A DNA stretch of 64,000 nucleotides from Mycobacterium sp. OTB74 (GCF_029892685.1 NZ_JARXVD010000018.1:62001-126000); one strand, 5' to 3'. Counted from the stretch's first letter, positions 42,420 to 51,801 are shown. The notes: generated from the letters alone by a model not told the origin. Program-made: numbers and translations.

Positions 42420-42425
42420 TAGGCT
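42420..42425 (+). promoter_or_regulatory. Candidate -10 of a leaderless hydrolase transcript
   Basis: TAGGCT ends 7 nt before the ATG at 42433, and there is no ribosome binding site before this gene. Confidence 0.4.
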
Positions 42426-42432
42426 TGGGCCC

Positions 42433-43341
42433 ATGCACGCCGAACTCGAGGCATGGAAGTCCGCTGGCCAGTACTTCGACTACCTCGGATTCCAGATCTT
42501 CTACCGCCAGGACGGCCCTCCCCTGGGAACCGCACCGGTCCTGCTGCTGATCCACGGTTATCCGTTCAATTCATGGGACTGGGCGTTGATCTGGCAGACC
42601 ATCACGCAGCGGTTCACCGTGATCGCCCCCGACATGATCGGCATGGGGTTCTCGGATAAGCCGGTTGTCTACCAGTACTCGGTGCCCGACCACGCCGACA
42701 TGCACGAGGCGCTGGTAGCCCACCTCGGAGTTGAGAAGACGCACATCCTGGCCCATGACCTTGGTGACTCAGTCGGCCAGGAACTGTTGGCCCGCAACCA
42801 ATTCGGCGATCCGTCGTACGGCAAGCTCCAGATCGAGTCGATCACCTGGCTCAACGGCGGCATGTTCAACGAGGCCTACACCCCGCGGCTGCTGCAGAAG
42901 GTGATGTCACGAACTCCGTTGGGCACGATCATGAGTCCGCTGCAGGGCGGCACGCTGGCGCGCCGCCTGGCGGACCCGACCATCAACGAGTTGTTCGGCG
43001 TCAACACCAAACCGTCGCAGGCCATGATGGACAAGTTCCATCAGATCCTGGACTACAACGACGGCAAGCGGATAATGCACAAGGTCGGCGAATTCATCAA
43101 CGACCGCTACATCTTTCGCAATCGCTGGGTGCGGGCCATGCGGGAAACCACGATTCCCATGCGGTTGATCGACGGCCCGTCCGACCCGAACTCCGGTGCA
43201 CACATGGCGGCCCGCTACCGCGAGGTCATTCCGAACCCGGACGTGGTGATGCTGGCCGACGACATCGCGCACTGGCCACAGATCGAGGTGCCCGAAGCGG
43301 TGCTGGCGGCGTTCGAGGAGTTCGTGACGCCGCTGCTGTGA
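42433..43341 (+). CDS. Alpha/beta hydrolase, haloalkane dehalogenase-like
   Basis: 302-residue alpha/beta hydrolase. IHGYPFNSWDW is the oxyanion segment and AHDLGDSVG the nucleophile elbow with Asp, so this is a dehalogenase/epoxide-hydrolase-type enzyme. DMIGMGFSDKP is typical. A late IDGPSDPNSGAHM gives a candidate acid and DDIAHWPQIEVPE the His. The physiological substrate is unknown. It stands alone between dxs and the convergent RNase D gene and is not part of the M. tuberculosis core order. Confidence 0.85.
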   Translation: MHAELEAWKSAGQYFDYLGFQIFYRQDGPPLGTAPVLLLIHGYPFNSWDWALIWQTITQRFTVIAPDMIGMGFSDKPVVYQYSVPDHADMHEALVAHLGVEKTHILAHDLGDSVGQELLARNQFGDPSYGKLQIESITWLNGGMFNEAYTPRLLQKVMSRTPLGTIMSPLQGGTLARRLADPTINELFGVNTKPSQAMMDKFHQILDYNDGKRIMHKVGEFINDRYIFRNRWVRAMRETTIPMRLIDGPSDPNSGAHMAARYREVIPNPDVVMLADDIAHWPQIEVPEAVLAAFEEFVTPLL

Positions 43342-43348
43342 CTCGTGG

Positions 43349-44590
43349 TCAGTGTTCCTCGAGTGCCTCGGACAGCACCGGATCGCACAACTCCCGCTGC
43401 CAAGGGCGGGCGCCAGAGGACTCCAGAAATGAATCGACGCTCGCCGCGACATCAGAAACCGGTTGCCAGTCCCAGCACAACCGCCGCACGGTGTCCGGCG
43501 TCACCAGATTCTCCGTCGGCACCGAAACCCGTTCGGACAGTTCGGCGAGCCCGCCGCGGCATGCTTCCAGCCGCTCAAAGGCCTCGGGCTTGCGCCGTGA
43601 CCAACGTGCAGGTGGCGGTAGCCCGTTGGACGGTTCGTTCGCCGGCGGCTCGGCGACCCGGGCCCTGGCCAGTGCATCGAGCCACACCTGAGCGCTGCGT
43701 TTTTGTCGCGATCCGCCGAAAACCGGTAGTGCCGTGAGCTTTTCGATGGTATAGGGGTTGGCTACCGCCGCCGCAATGATGGCCGAGTCGGGCAGAATGC
43801 GCCCCGGAGCGATGTCTCGGCGCTGCGCGATCACGTCACGGGTCTGCCACAGTTCGCGTACCGCGGCCAACGCCCGACCGTCGCGTACCTTGTGAATACC
43901 GGAGGTGCGCCGCCACCGATCCCGTCGGGTCGGTGGCGCAACATATGTGCGTAGGTGCTCGAATTCCTGCGCCGCCCAATCGCTTTTGCCCTGTGACTCC
44001 AGCTCGGCGGCGACCGCCGCCCGCAGTTCCAGCAGCACTTCGACATCCAGCGCGGCGTAATTCAGCCAATCCTCCGGCAGCGGCCGTTTGGACCAGTCCG
44101 CCGCCCCATGGCCCTTTTTCAGGCCCAGCCCGAGCAGTCGTTGCACCATGGCGGCCAGGTTCACGCGGTCAAAACCGGCCAGCCGCCCGGCCAGTTCGGT
44201 GTCGTAGAGAGAAGGCGGTGTCATACCCAGCTCGGCCAAGCACGGCAGATCCTGATCCGCGGCATGCAGGATCCACTCAGCAGAGCCAAGTACCGCGGCC
44301 ACCGGCGCAAGTGCGGTAAGGGGATCGATGCCGTGACTGACCGGATCGATCAGCACTGTGCCTGCGCCGGCCCGGCGAATTTGCACCAGGTAGGCCCGGT
44401 TTGAGTACCGGAAACCCGACGCGCGCTCCGCATCGATCGCGAACGCCCCGTGCCCGGAGGCTAGAAGCTCTGCAGCACTGATGATTTCGCTGGCATACAC
44501 CGAGACTGCAGGCACACCTTCGGCAGGCGCCGGCAGGGGAGTCACCTCGGGGTCGGTCTCGGCGGTCCCGTCGGAATCAACGTCAGTCAT
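43349..44590 (-). CDS. Ribonuclease D (DEDD exonuclease with HRDC domain)
   Basis: 413-residue 3'-5' exoribonuclease of the DEDDy family, acting in RNA maturation. The Asp and Glu of ExoI are in FAIDAERASGF, ExoII is HAADQDLPCLAELG, and ExoIII is NYAALDVEVLLEL with Tyr and Asp. An HRDC-type region follows (VRDGRALAAVRELWQTRDVIAQRRDIAPGR, positions about 225-255). The catalytic set is complete. It starts 4 nt behind the DUF3000 stop, as in Rv2681/Rv2680. Confidence 0.92.
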   Translation of the reverse strand: MTDVDSDGTAETDPEVTPLPAPAEGVPAVSVYASEIISAAELLASGHGAFAIDAERASGFRYSNRAYLVQIRRAGAGTVLIDPVSHGIDPLTALAPVAAVLGSAEWILHAADQDLPCLAELGMTPPSLYDTELAGRLAGFDRVNLAAMVQRLLGLGLKKGHGAADWSKRPLPEDWLNYAALDVEVLLELRAAVAAELESQGKSDWAAQEFEHLRTYVAPPTRRDRWRRTSGIHKVRDGRALAAVRELWQTRDVIAQRRDIAPGRILPDSAIIAAAVANPYTIEKLTALPVFGGSRQKRSAQVWLDALARARVAEPPANEPSNGLPPPARWSRRKPEAFERLEACRGGLAELSERVSVPTENLVTPDTVRRLCWDWQPVSDVAASVDSFLESSGARPWQRELCDPVLSEALEEH

Positions 44591-44594
44591 GCGG

Positions 44595-45176
44595 TTATGC
44601 GCGAGTGCGCGAACTCAGATCCGTCACCCCGGCCGGCGGCAGCCCGGCGGCATGCTCGAGCACCTCACAGAACGCCTGCACGTGCGGACCCAGTTCTAGC
44701 GAGGTGGCGGTCCACGACGCCCGCAACTCCAGCTGGTGCGCCCGAGGCGGGCCGGAAATATCGCCGTAGCGCACCGAGGTGGTGGCGGTAACGGTGCCGC
44801 CGAGCGCGGTAAGGCCGTCAGCATGCGAATCCAGCGCCTCGACCAGCCAGCTCCAGGCCACCTCGGGCAGCAGCGGGTCGACGGCTTCGGTGGCGTCCAA
44901 ATCGGCCTGGATGTAGGCCACCAGGCGCATAGTGCCATCCCACGCGTCGGCGCCCTCGGGGTCGTGCAGCAGGATCAGCCGCCCGAAGGCGTCACCGTCG
45001 GAGCGCTCCGGGACGACTTCGGCATCGGGATGGCGTACTTCGGCGCCCAGTGCGTAGCTGAAGGGCGCCAGTCGCTGCGGTGGACGGATCGGGCCGAGTT
45101 CGATCTCCTGGCGCACCGTGGCAGCGTTCATCGCCGCCACAGCGGTTCGGAACTGGGCCGGTTCGGCGGAGGTCAC
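44595..45176 (-). CDS. DUF3000 domain protein
   Basis: 193-residue protein of the actinobacterial DUF3000 family (Rv2680-type). The body has RLAPFSYALGAEV, FGRLILLHDPEG, and QADLDATEAVDPLLPEVAWSWL near the middle. The C-terminal part ends RASWTATSLELGPHVQAFCE. Function is unknown; strict pairing with RNase D suggests a role in RNA metabolism (inference). The GTG at 45176 is chosen, though the frame stays open upstream without similarity. It diverges from hemE. Confidence 0.85.
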   Translation of the reverse strand: MTSAEPAQFRTAVAAMNAATVRQEIELGPIRPPQRLAPFSYALGAEVRHPDAEVVPERSDGDAFGRLILLHDPEGADAWDGTMRLVAYIQADLDATEAVDPLLPEVAWSWLVEALDSHADGLTALGGTVTATTSVRYGDISGPPRAHQLELRASWTATSLELGPHVQAFCEVLEHAAGLPPAGVTDLSSRTRA

Positions 45177-45274
45177 CTTGTGGACGCTAGCTGATATGAC
45201 GGGAGGCGGAAGCAGGCGCGCCGATAGGCATATATTTGGGCCAGTCCGGCAGAATATAGGTCGCAGATCGGGGC

Positions 45275-46342
45275 ATGGCAGCATTGATGACGATGAGCAC
45301 CCGTCGTGAACTGCCGCAATCGCCCTACCTGGCCGCCGCCAGTGGTCGTGAACCTGCCCGGATTCCGGTGTGGATGATGCGCCAAGCCGGCCGATCCCTG
45401 CCCGAATACCGGGCACTGCGCGCCACCCACACCATGTTGTCGGCATGCTTCAACCCGGAGCTGGTATGTGAGATCACCATGCAACCGGTGCGCCGCCATG
45501 ATGTGGACGCAGCAATCCTGTTTTCCGACATCGTCGTCCCGCTCAAGGCAGCGGGCATCGACCTGGACATCGTGCCCGACGTCGGTCCGGTAATCGCTCA
45601 CCCGATCCGTACCGCCGCCGATGTCCAGGCGGTGAAACCCCTTGAACCCCAGCAGGTTGAACCCGTCGCGCAGGCGGTCAAGCTACTCACCGCGGAGCTG
45701 GACCAGGTGCCGCTGATCGGCTTCGCCGGCGCGCCGTTCACCCTGGCCTCCTACTTGGTGGAGGGCGGTCCCAGCCGCAACCACGAAAAGACCAAGGCCA
45801 TGATGCTCGGCGAATCAGCCACCTGGCACGCGCTGATGGACAAGCTCACCGACCTGACCATTGAATTCCTACGTGCCCAGCTAGCGGCCGGTGTCGACGC
45901 CATCCAGCTTTTCGACTCCTGGGCCGGCACCTTGTCGCTGGCCGACTACCGGAGCCACGTGCTGCCGCACAGCTCCCGGGTGTTCGCGACACTCAACGAT
46001 GAAGGCGTGCCGATGACGCACTTCGGCGTCGGCACCGCTGAGCTGCTGGGTGCCATGGGGGAGGCCGGCGCGACTGTCGTGGGCGTGGACTGGCGCACCA
46101 ACCTGGCCGATGCGGCGACCCGGGTACCTAAGGGCAAGGCGCTGCAGGGCAACCTCGATCCGGTGGTGCTGCTGGCTGGCTGGCCTGTGGTCGAGCACGA
46201 GGTGCGGCGAGTGGTCGAGGATGGCCGGCGAGCCCTTGCGGCCGGTGTCACCGGGCACATCTTCAACCTGGGACACGGCGTGCTGCCGGCCACTGATCCG
46301 GGTGTGATCACCGAGGCTGTTGCTCTGGTGCATTCCTTGTGA
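45275..46342 (+). CDS. hemE: Uroporphyrinogen III decarboxylase
   Basis: 355-residue enzyme converting uroporphyrinogen III to coproporphyrinogen III. PVWMMRQAGRSLPEYR near the N-terminus holds the substrate-binding Arg residues, AILFSDIVVP the key Asp, GFAGAPFTLASYL and IFNLGHGVLPATDP the other conserved loops. The next gene's GTG overlaps its stop, so hemE and hemY are translationally coupled, in the order hemE-hemY-hemQ. Confidence 0.97.
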   Translation: MAALMTMSTRRELPQSPYLAAASGREPARIPVWMMRQAGRSLPEYRALRATHTMLSACFNPELVCEITMQPVRRHDVDAAILFSDIVVPLKAAGIDLDIVPDVGPVIAHPIRTAADVQAVKPLEPQQVEPVAQAVKLLTAELDQVPLIGFAGAPFTLASYLVEGGPSRNHEKTKAMMLGESATWHALMDKLTDLTIEFLRAQLAAGVDAIQLFDSWAGTLSLADYRSHVLPHSSRVFATLNDEGVPMTHFGVGTAELLGAMGEAGATVVGVDWRTNLADAATRVPKGKALQGNLDPVVLLAGWPVVEHEVRRVVEDGRRALAAGVTGHIFNLGHGVLPATDPGVITEAVALVHSL

Positions 46343-47703
46343 ACGCACGGGCGGCCAGAACGTATTGCGTTGTCGGCGGCGGTATTTCGGGACTGGTCGC
46401 CGCTTACCGGCTGCGCCAGTCCGATCCGGCGGCCCGCATCACCCTTTTCGATCCCGCCGACCGGCTCGGTGGCACCCTGCGCACTGAACGGCTGGCCGGC
46501 CAGCCGATGGACCTGGGTGCGGAGGCGTTCGTGGCGCGCCGTCCCGAGGTCACGGCGTTGCTGGCCGAGCTCGGCATCCGGCAGATCGGGACCACCGGGG
46601 CCCGTCCGTTGATCTGCAGTGGCGGTCGGTTGCACCAGATGCCATTGGGCACATTGCAGGGAATCCCGGGACCGTCGACCGTTCTGCGTGGACTGGTCGA
46701 CGACGCGACACTCGAGCGAGTCACTGCCGAGGCGTCCCAGCCCCTGAGCTGGCAGTACGGTGCCGACCCGACCGTGGCGAAGCTGGTCGGTGACCGGTTC
46801 GGTGAGCAGGTGGTGACCCGTTCGGTCGATCCGCTGCTGGCCGGGGTGTATGCCGGGTCGGCGGCCACCATCGGACTGCGTTCGGCGGCTCCCGTGCTGG
46901 CGGCTGCGCTGGATCGTGGCGCGCGCAGCTTGACCGACGCGGTCGGCTCGGTGCTGGCGGCCATACCCCCGGTCACCGGATCGGTGTTCGGCGCGGTCGA
47001 CGGCGGCTACAGCGTGCTGGTCGACGCGCTGAGCCAGCACGCCCACGCGCACTGGGCCCAGGTCGGGATCGACAAGCTCGAGCCGACGCAGAATGGCTGG
47101 CAGCTCACCGACGACGAGGGCCGCGACTGGCCCGCCGATGCCGTGGTGCTGGCCGTCCCAGCACCGCGGGTAGTCCGGTTGCTGGCCGACGTCGCACCCG
47201 GAAGTGCCGCGGTGGCGCGGATGATTCCGGTGGCCTCGGCCGCGTTGGTGGCCCTGGCGCTGCCCGGCGGAACGCCGCTGCCGAAGCAGTCCGGGGTGTT
47301 GGTCGCGGCCGGAGAACGCTTGCACACCAAGGCAATTACCCTCACTTCGCGGAAGTGGGGTCGAGGCGGCAACGTCGAGTTGGTGCGGCTGTCGTTCGGC
47401 CGTTTCGGTGACGACGTCGCCCGCAATGTTGGTGATGACCGGTTGCTGGAGTGGGCTATGGAGGATCTGCGGGCGCTTTTCGGCATCAAGGCTGAACCGG
47501 TTGACTACCGGGTGCAGCGCTGGATCGACGCCATGCCGCAGTACGGCCCGGGCCACCCCGAGCTGGCCACCGAACTGCGCGCAGGCCTGCCGGACGGGCT
47601 AGTGGTGGCCGGCGGTTATCTCGACGGTATCGGCGTGCCGGCCTGCGTGGCGGCCGCCACCCGGGCGGTCACGGAGTTGGTCGCGGCCGGTTCACGGCGA
47701 TAG
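46339..47703 (+). CDS. hemY: Coproporphyrinogen III/protoporphyrinogen IX oxidase
   Basis: 454-residue FAD-dependent oxidase (HemY/CgoX). The N-terminal VVGGGISGLVAAYRL is the FAD dinucleotide-binding motif, and DRLGGTLRTERLAG and PMDLGAEAFVARRPE follow. The C-terminal VVAGGYLDGIGVPACVAAAT completes the FAD site. In actinobacteria this enzyme oxidises coproporphyrinogen III, with HemQ making haem from coprohaem. It is 14 nt upstream of hemQ. Confidence 0.95.
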   Translation: MNARAARTYCVVGGGISGLVAAYRLRQSDPAARITLFDPADRLGGTLRTERLAGQPMDLGAEAFVARRPEVTALLAELGIRQIGTTGARPLICSGGRLHQMPLGTLQGIPGPSTVLRGLVDDATLERVTAEASQPLSWQYGADPTVAKLVGDRFGEQVVTRSVDPLLAGVYAGSAATIGLRSAAPVLAAALDRGARSLTDAVGSVLAAIPPVTGSVFGAVDGGYSVLVDALSQHAHAHWAQVGIDKLEPTQNGWQLTDDEGRDWPADAVVLAVPAPRVVRLLADVAPGSAAVARMIPVASAALVALALPGGTPLPKQSGVLVAAGERLHTKAITLTSRKWGRGGNVELVRLSFGRFGDDVARNVGDDRLLEWAMEDLRALFGIKAEPVDYRVQRWIDAMPQYGPGHPELATELRAGLPDGLVVAGGYLDGIGVPACVAAATRAVTELVAAGSRR

Positions 47704-47717
47704 GGCACCATAGAAGC

Positions 47718-48419
47718 ATGGCCAAGCTCGACTATGACGCGTTGAATTCCATGACCCGGTACATGATGATCTCAGTTTTTGCCGTGCAACCTGAGGCGCT
47801 GCCCGCGGACGAGGCGACCCGGGCCAAGGTCGCCGAGGAAACGGCGACCTTCCTCAAGCAGCAAGAGGACAAAGGTGTCGTGGTGCGCGGCCTGTACGAC
47901 GTGGCCGGGCTCCGGGCGGACGCCGACTTCATGATCTGGACCCACGCCGAGCGGGTCGAGGACTTGCAGGCCACCTATCGGGGTTTCCGTCGCACTGCCT
48001 TGGGCGTGGCCAGCGACCCGGTATGGAGCGTGGTGGCGCTGCACCGCCCGGCCGAGTTCAACAAGAGCCACGTGCCCGCGTTCATCGCCGGTGAAGACCC
48101 CGGCGACTACGTCTGCGTCTACCCGTTCGTGCGGTCGCTGGACTGGTACCTGCTGCCCGACGAGGACCGGCGCCGCATGCTCGTCGAGCACGGCATGGCC
48201 GGCCGCGAATACCCCGACGTGCGGGCCAATACCGTGCCGGCCTTCGCGCTCGGCGACTACGAATGGATCCTGGCTTTCGAGGGCCCCGATCTGGCGCGCA
48301 TCGTCGAGCTGATGTGGAAGCTGCGCTACACCGATGCCCGCCGCCATGTGCGGGAGGAGACGCCGTTCTTCGTCGGCCCCCGCGTCGGCATCGAGCAGCT
48401 GGTTGCCAACCTGCCGTAA
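47718..48419 (+). CDS. hemQ: Coprohaem decarboxylase HemQ (chlorite dismutase-like)
   Basis: 233-residue HemQ/ChdC, which oxidatively decarboxylates coprohaem to haem b in the last step of the coproporphyrin-dependent pathway. YPFVRSLDWYLL carries the conserved Tyr, and RRMLVEHGMAGREYP the proximal His ligand. MMISVFAV and DFMIWTHAERVEDLQ are typical N-terminal segments. It ends the hemE-hemY-hemQ operon and matches Rv2676c. Confidence 0.95.
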   Translation: MAKLDYDALNSMTRYMMISVFAVQPEALPADEATRAKVAEETATFLKQQEDKGVVVRGLYDVAGLRADADFMIWTHAERVEDLQATYRGFRRTALGVASDPVWSVVALHRPAEFNKSHVPAFIAGEDPGDYVCVYPFVRSLDWYLLPDEDRRRMLVEHGMAGREYPDVRANTVPAFALGDYEWILAFEGPDLARIVELMWKLRYTDARRHVREETPFFVGPRVGIEQLVANLP

Positions 48420-48434
48420 CCGCCCGGCGGTTGC

Positions 48435-48881
48435 TCAAGCGGTATCAGGAGCGGTGCCGTCCAACAATCGTCTGTGCAATTCCGTTGTGAGTAAATGGAT
48501 TTCACGTGTCAGATCGGTGTTGGTCTTGAGTTCGAGCTCCTGTGTCTGGAAGTCGTGATCGGCCTTGTTTTGTTGGAACTCGGCTTGGCGGTTCTGCCCG
48601 ATCATGACGAACGTCGACAGAAAGATGGCCTCCAGTGAGACCACCAGAGTCAGCGTGGGCCACGGACTGCGTTCGAAGTACAACATCCATACAGCGAACA
48701 GCACGGCATGGATGTAAACGAAGCTCATCGAGCCCGCGAAGGCGGTGATCCGGTCGGCCAGTCGCAGCTGCAGGCTCTGGTTGCGTTTGATGGCTTCCTG
48801 GATCACCGCCGGGTGATGGCTGGCGTCTGAGTTCCTCAGCGAATGCGCAATTGAGCGCTGGCGATCGCTCTTCTCGTTCAT
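48435..48881 (-). CDS. DUF1003 family membrane protein
   Basis: 148-residue protein with two transmembrane helices (FVYIHAVLFAVWMLYF and LTLVVSLEAIFLSTFVMI) and a charged C-terminal helix (NRQAEFQQNKADHDFQ, then LTREIHLLTTEL), the DUF1003 pattern. The N-terminal LADRITAFAGSMSFV is its signature. Function is unknown; relatives in other bacteria (Atu-type cyclic nucleotide-linked or Mn-responsive proteins) are not informative. It lies 4 nt behind the HdeD gene, same strand, and converges with hemQ. Confidence 0.85.
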   Translation of the reverse strand: MNEKSDRQRSIAHSLRNSDASHHPAVIQEAIKRNQSLQLRLADRITAFAGSMSFVYIHAVLFAVWMLYFERSPWPTLTLVVSLEAIFLSTFVMIGQNRQAEFQQNKADHDFQTQELELKTNTDLTREIHLLTTELHRRLLDGTAPDTA

Positions 48882-48885
48882 CGGA

Positions 48886-49524
48886 TCACGCGACGGCGGT
48901 ATCGCCTCGAAGATCGGCTACGGCCGTCACGCCCTTGCCGACTTTGAGGACCAGAAATGCGGAACTGATCTGTCCCACACCGTGAATGAGGGCACCCGCG
49001 GCTACCCATGACACCAGTACCACAACAGAGACGTCCCAAGAACCGGCCGCCCAGAATCCGATGCCGATCTCGGCAATACCGACGAGCAGCAGCACCCACC
49101 AGCCGGGCGCCTTGCTGGCGGTGAACGCAGAGGCGACGTCGAACACGCCGCGGAAGATGAAGTAGAAACTCATCACCGCGGCCAACCCGACGAACGTGTC
49201 ATCGGGCCTGATGAATGCCATTACGCCGACGACGACGAACAGCACTGCGAGTAGTCCGTGCAGGATTCGCCAGCCGCGCGACGGCGTCACCGCGGTGATC
49301 ATCACTTCGTTCGCGGCCGCGGCAAAGCAGAAGACACCGAACAGCACCGCAATTGCGGCGATGGTGGTGTAGTCGAAACGAAGTATCACGATTGCGATGA
49401 CTATCCAAGCGGTGCCGGTGATCAGTAGTAGCCACCAGTGTTTGGTTTGGGCGGCGAGATCGTCGAGTGCCTCGTCGAACAATCCGAATGGTTTCGCGGA
49501 ACGGGGACGGGTTGCTGTGGTCAT
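48886..49524 (-). CDS. HdeD family membrane protein
   Basis: 212-residue protein of the HdeD family (DUF308), with six hydrophobic helices such as HWWLLLITGTAWIVIAIVIL, YTTIAAIAVLFGVFCFAAA and GWWVLLLVGIAEIGIGFWAA. E. coli HdeD is linked to acid resistance at high density. The ATG at 49524 is chosen because GGGAGAAACC precedes it. It is co-transcribed with the DUF1003 gene as a two-gene membrane-stress unit (inference). Confidence 0.87.
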   Translation of the reverse strand: MTTATRPRSAKPFGLFDEALDDLAAQTKHWWLLLITGTAWIVIAIVILRFDYTTIAAIAVLFGVFCFAAAANEVMITAVTPSRGWRILHGLLAVLFVVVGVMAFIRPDDTFVGLAAVMSFYFIFRGVFDVASAFTASKAPGWWVLLLVGIAEIGIGFWAAGSWDVSVVVLVSWVAAGALIHGVGQISSAFLVLKVGKGVTAVADLRGDTAVA

Positions 49525-49561
49525 GGTTTCTCCCGGGATTGGTGGTGAATATCGGGATCGC

Positions 49562-49588
49562 TTGCGAATATATTGTCGCGCTTCGCAA
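49562..49588. promoter_or_regulatory. Inverted repeat upstream of the HdeD gene
   Basis: Arms TTGCGAA (49562-49568) and TTCGCAA (49582-49588) around a 13-nt spacer, 38 nt before the HdeD start. It is the only structured element I see in the 290-bp gap 49525-49814 between HdeD and MaoC genes. It may be an operator; no consensus is known to me. Confidence 0.35.
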
Positions 49589-49814
49589 TACACCGGGTAT
49601 TGTTCCTGAGTACAAATTTGACGCGATGTTGGTGTTTGTCAGCACATTGTCGATGCCGCTTGACGGTCAGCAGGCGGCAATGGGCATTCGCGGGCGTCTC
49701 TCGGCCGGACGGTGGCCACCACTGTTCGCGGCTACAGCATCGCAGCCCCGTTGTTGTTCTGCATCACAACGACTTTCGGGCCACCAATCCGCACCATTGA
49801 GGGGGAGGTCTGGC

Positions 49815-50267
49815 ATGACTACCGTTCTCGAGGAACCCGCGGATCTGCTCAAATTTGTCGGCCAGGTGGTCGGCACAACTTCGTGGATGACTGTCACCCA
49901 GCGTCAGGTCGATCTTTTTGCCGAGGCCACCGGCGATCGTCAGTGGATACACACCGATCCGAAGCGGGCGGCGACGGGGCCGTTCAGGGGCCGTATCGCG
50001 CATTGTTACCTCGCGCTTTCGCTTGCGCCCGTGGTGATTTCAGAAGTTGTGCAAATCCGTGAGTTGACCACCACGTTGAACTACGGGCTGAACCGAGTAC
50101 GGTTTCCGGCCCCGATTCCGGTGGGTGCGCAGATTCGGGCCGAAGTCAGGGTGCTCAGCGTCCAACAGAAGATTTCCGGCGTGGAAGCCATGTTTGCGCT
50201 GACTTTCGAAATCGACGGCGATTCCCGTCCCGCTTGTGTCGCCGACGTCATCATGCTTTACCCATGA
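49815..50267 (+). CDS. MaoC-like (R)-specific enoyl-CoA hydratase
   Basis: 150-residue hot-dog fold dehydratase. The hydratase-2 motif is present as FAEATGDRQWIHTDPKRA with Asp and His, followed by GPFRGRIAHCYLALS. It hydrates trans-2-enoyl-CoA in the R configuration or acts on similar thioesters. Relatives of this size are common in mycobacteria (HtdX/HtdZ-like and NodN-like). ATG 49815 has GGGGAGG at suitable distance. It is monocistronic and converges with the DUF2252 gene. Confidence 0.87.
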   Translation: MTTVLEEPADLLKFVGQVVGTTSWMTVTQRQVDLFAEATGDRQWIHTDPKRAATGPFRGRIAHCYLALSLAPVVISEVVQIRELTTTLNYGLNRVRFPAPIPVGAQIRAEVRVLSVQQKISGVEAMFALTFEIDGDSRPACVADVIMLYP

Positions 50268-50281
50268 CGGCTGCCACCCGA

Positions 50282-51661
50282 CTACAGGTCTGATTCGGCA
50301 GTCACCCGCCCGGCATCGACTGCCGCGCGCAGCGCGGCGTAGTCGCGATCGTTCTGGTCGGCATAGGCCTCGGCGAATTGGACGAACGCGGTGTCGACGG
50401 CGTCACTGGTGCCGAGATAACCGGCGATCGCGACGCGATCGCCGGTGCGAGCGTGAGCTCGGGCCAGCGCGTAACCACAGGACCGTCCGTAGTCCGCGAG
50501 CAGTTTCGGGCTCGAGGTCTGCACGGCGACCGCTCCCTTCCAGTCGTGCAGCTGGCGCACGTAATAGTCAGCCTCATGGCCGTCGGGGCCGACGGCGTGC
50601 AACCATCCCAAAAGGATGTCGCTGCTGGCCTGCATAAGTCGTTGTCCGACCGAAACCCGTTGTCCGGCATCGGAATATTCGCTGGCGCCGATGAATTGTG
50701 CCAGCACCGATGGCTGAGCCTCCTTTACCTGCAGCAGCAAGGGGTCGTCATTGTCGCGGCCGACCAGCAACACCACCCAGGCGCGCAGACCCACGCTGCC
50801 CACCCCGACAACCTTGCGCGCCATGCTCAGGTACTGGAAGCGTTCGATGAGCGGGCGGCGGCTGGCTTCCAGGCTGTCGATGTACTTCTCCATGAATGCG
50901 CCCATGTGCTCCTCGTATTGGTGTGCCCGGTCGGCGCCGACCAGTTCGGCGATGGGTACCACCAGCGGTGGATGGCTGACCAGCTTGATCTGTCCGTCGA
51001 CCGTTTCGGTCAGTTTCGAAACGGCCTCCAAACTGTCGTGCGTACGGGCCTTGGCCGCCGTCTGCTCGATGGCCCGCCCGAACTTGGTGTTGACACTGGC
51101 CTGCAGTTCGTCGTCGATGGTGATTTGGCTGTACCAGACGTCGAGTTCCCGCATCGCGGCGAGTTCTTGCATGTGTGAGCGGTAAGCGCCGGCGCAACTG
51201 CGCACCACGTGGTCGCGGTCGGCAGTGTGGAATCCATTGGTACGTGCGGCAATTGCCAGGCTGGCGACCAACCGCTTGACGTCCCATTCCCACGGCCCGG
51301 GCAACGTTTCGTCGAAGTCGTTCACGTCGAAGACCAGGTTGCGTTCGGGAGAAGCGAACAGACCGAAGTTGGACAGGTGGGCATCGCCGCACAGCTGAGC
51401 GCTCAATCCGGTATGCGGTCCTGCGGCAAGATCGGCTGCCATGATCAGTGCCGCGCCCCGGAAGAACGCCAGCGGTGAGGTGAGCATGCGCCCGTATCGG
51501 ATTGGAATGAGCTCGGCGATCCGGGACGTGGCCTGAGATTGGAGTAGTTCCACCGGATCCGCCCGGTCACTTGGGCAGTGCAGCTCGCCCAATGCTGCCC
51601 GGGGTAACTCTGAACGGGCGGCTTTACCTGCGTCGTGGTGTTCTTGCACCGACTGATACAT
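50282..51661 (-). CDS. DUF2252 family protein
   Basis: 459-residue DUF2252 protein with a kinase-like core. FFRGAALIMAADLA, LCGDAHLSNFG (resembling the catalytic HGDxxxxN loop of APH kinases) and FDVNDFDETLPGPWEWDVKRL (DFD/DxD metal site) are the main motifs. These make a phosphotransferase function likely, though none is established to my knowledge. The ATG at 51661 is used. It diverges from a PucR-type regulator gene across about 140 bp. Confidence 0.82.
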   Translation of the reverse strand: MYQSVQEHHDAGKAARSELPRAALGELHCPSDRADPVELLQSQATSRIAELIPIRYGRMLTSPLAFFRGAALIMAADLAAGPHTGLSAQLCGDAHLSNFGLFASPERNLVFDVNDFDETLPGPWEWDVKRLVASLAIAARTNGFHTADRDHVVRSCAGAYRSHMQELAAMRELDVWYSQITIDDELQASVNTKFGRAIEQTAAKARTHDSLEAVSKLTETVDGQIKLVSHPPLVVPIAELVGADRAHQYEEHMGAFMEKYIDSLEASRRPLIERFQYLSMARKVVGVGSVGLRAWVVLLVGRDNDDPLLLQVKEAQPSVLAQFIGASEYSDAGQRVSVGQRLMQASSDILLGWLHAVGPDGHEADYYVRQLHDWKGAVAVQTSSPKLLADYGRSCGYALARAHARTGDRVAIAGYLGTSDAVDTAFVQFAEAYADQNDRDYAALRAAVDAGRVTAESDL

Positions 51662-51801
51662 GACTGTCACCTTCCGCTCGGATGGTTTGATATTGCGCCT
51701 GCGGTGCAGCGAGTGTCGATGGAACCGGAGACAAAGATCAGCGCAGACCGATGTTCGAATAGCCAACGTGACCGCCATTTTTGCGCTTAGGCTCGGTTAC
51801 C

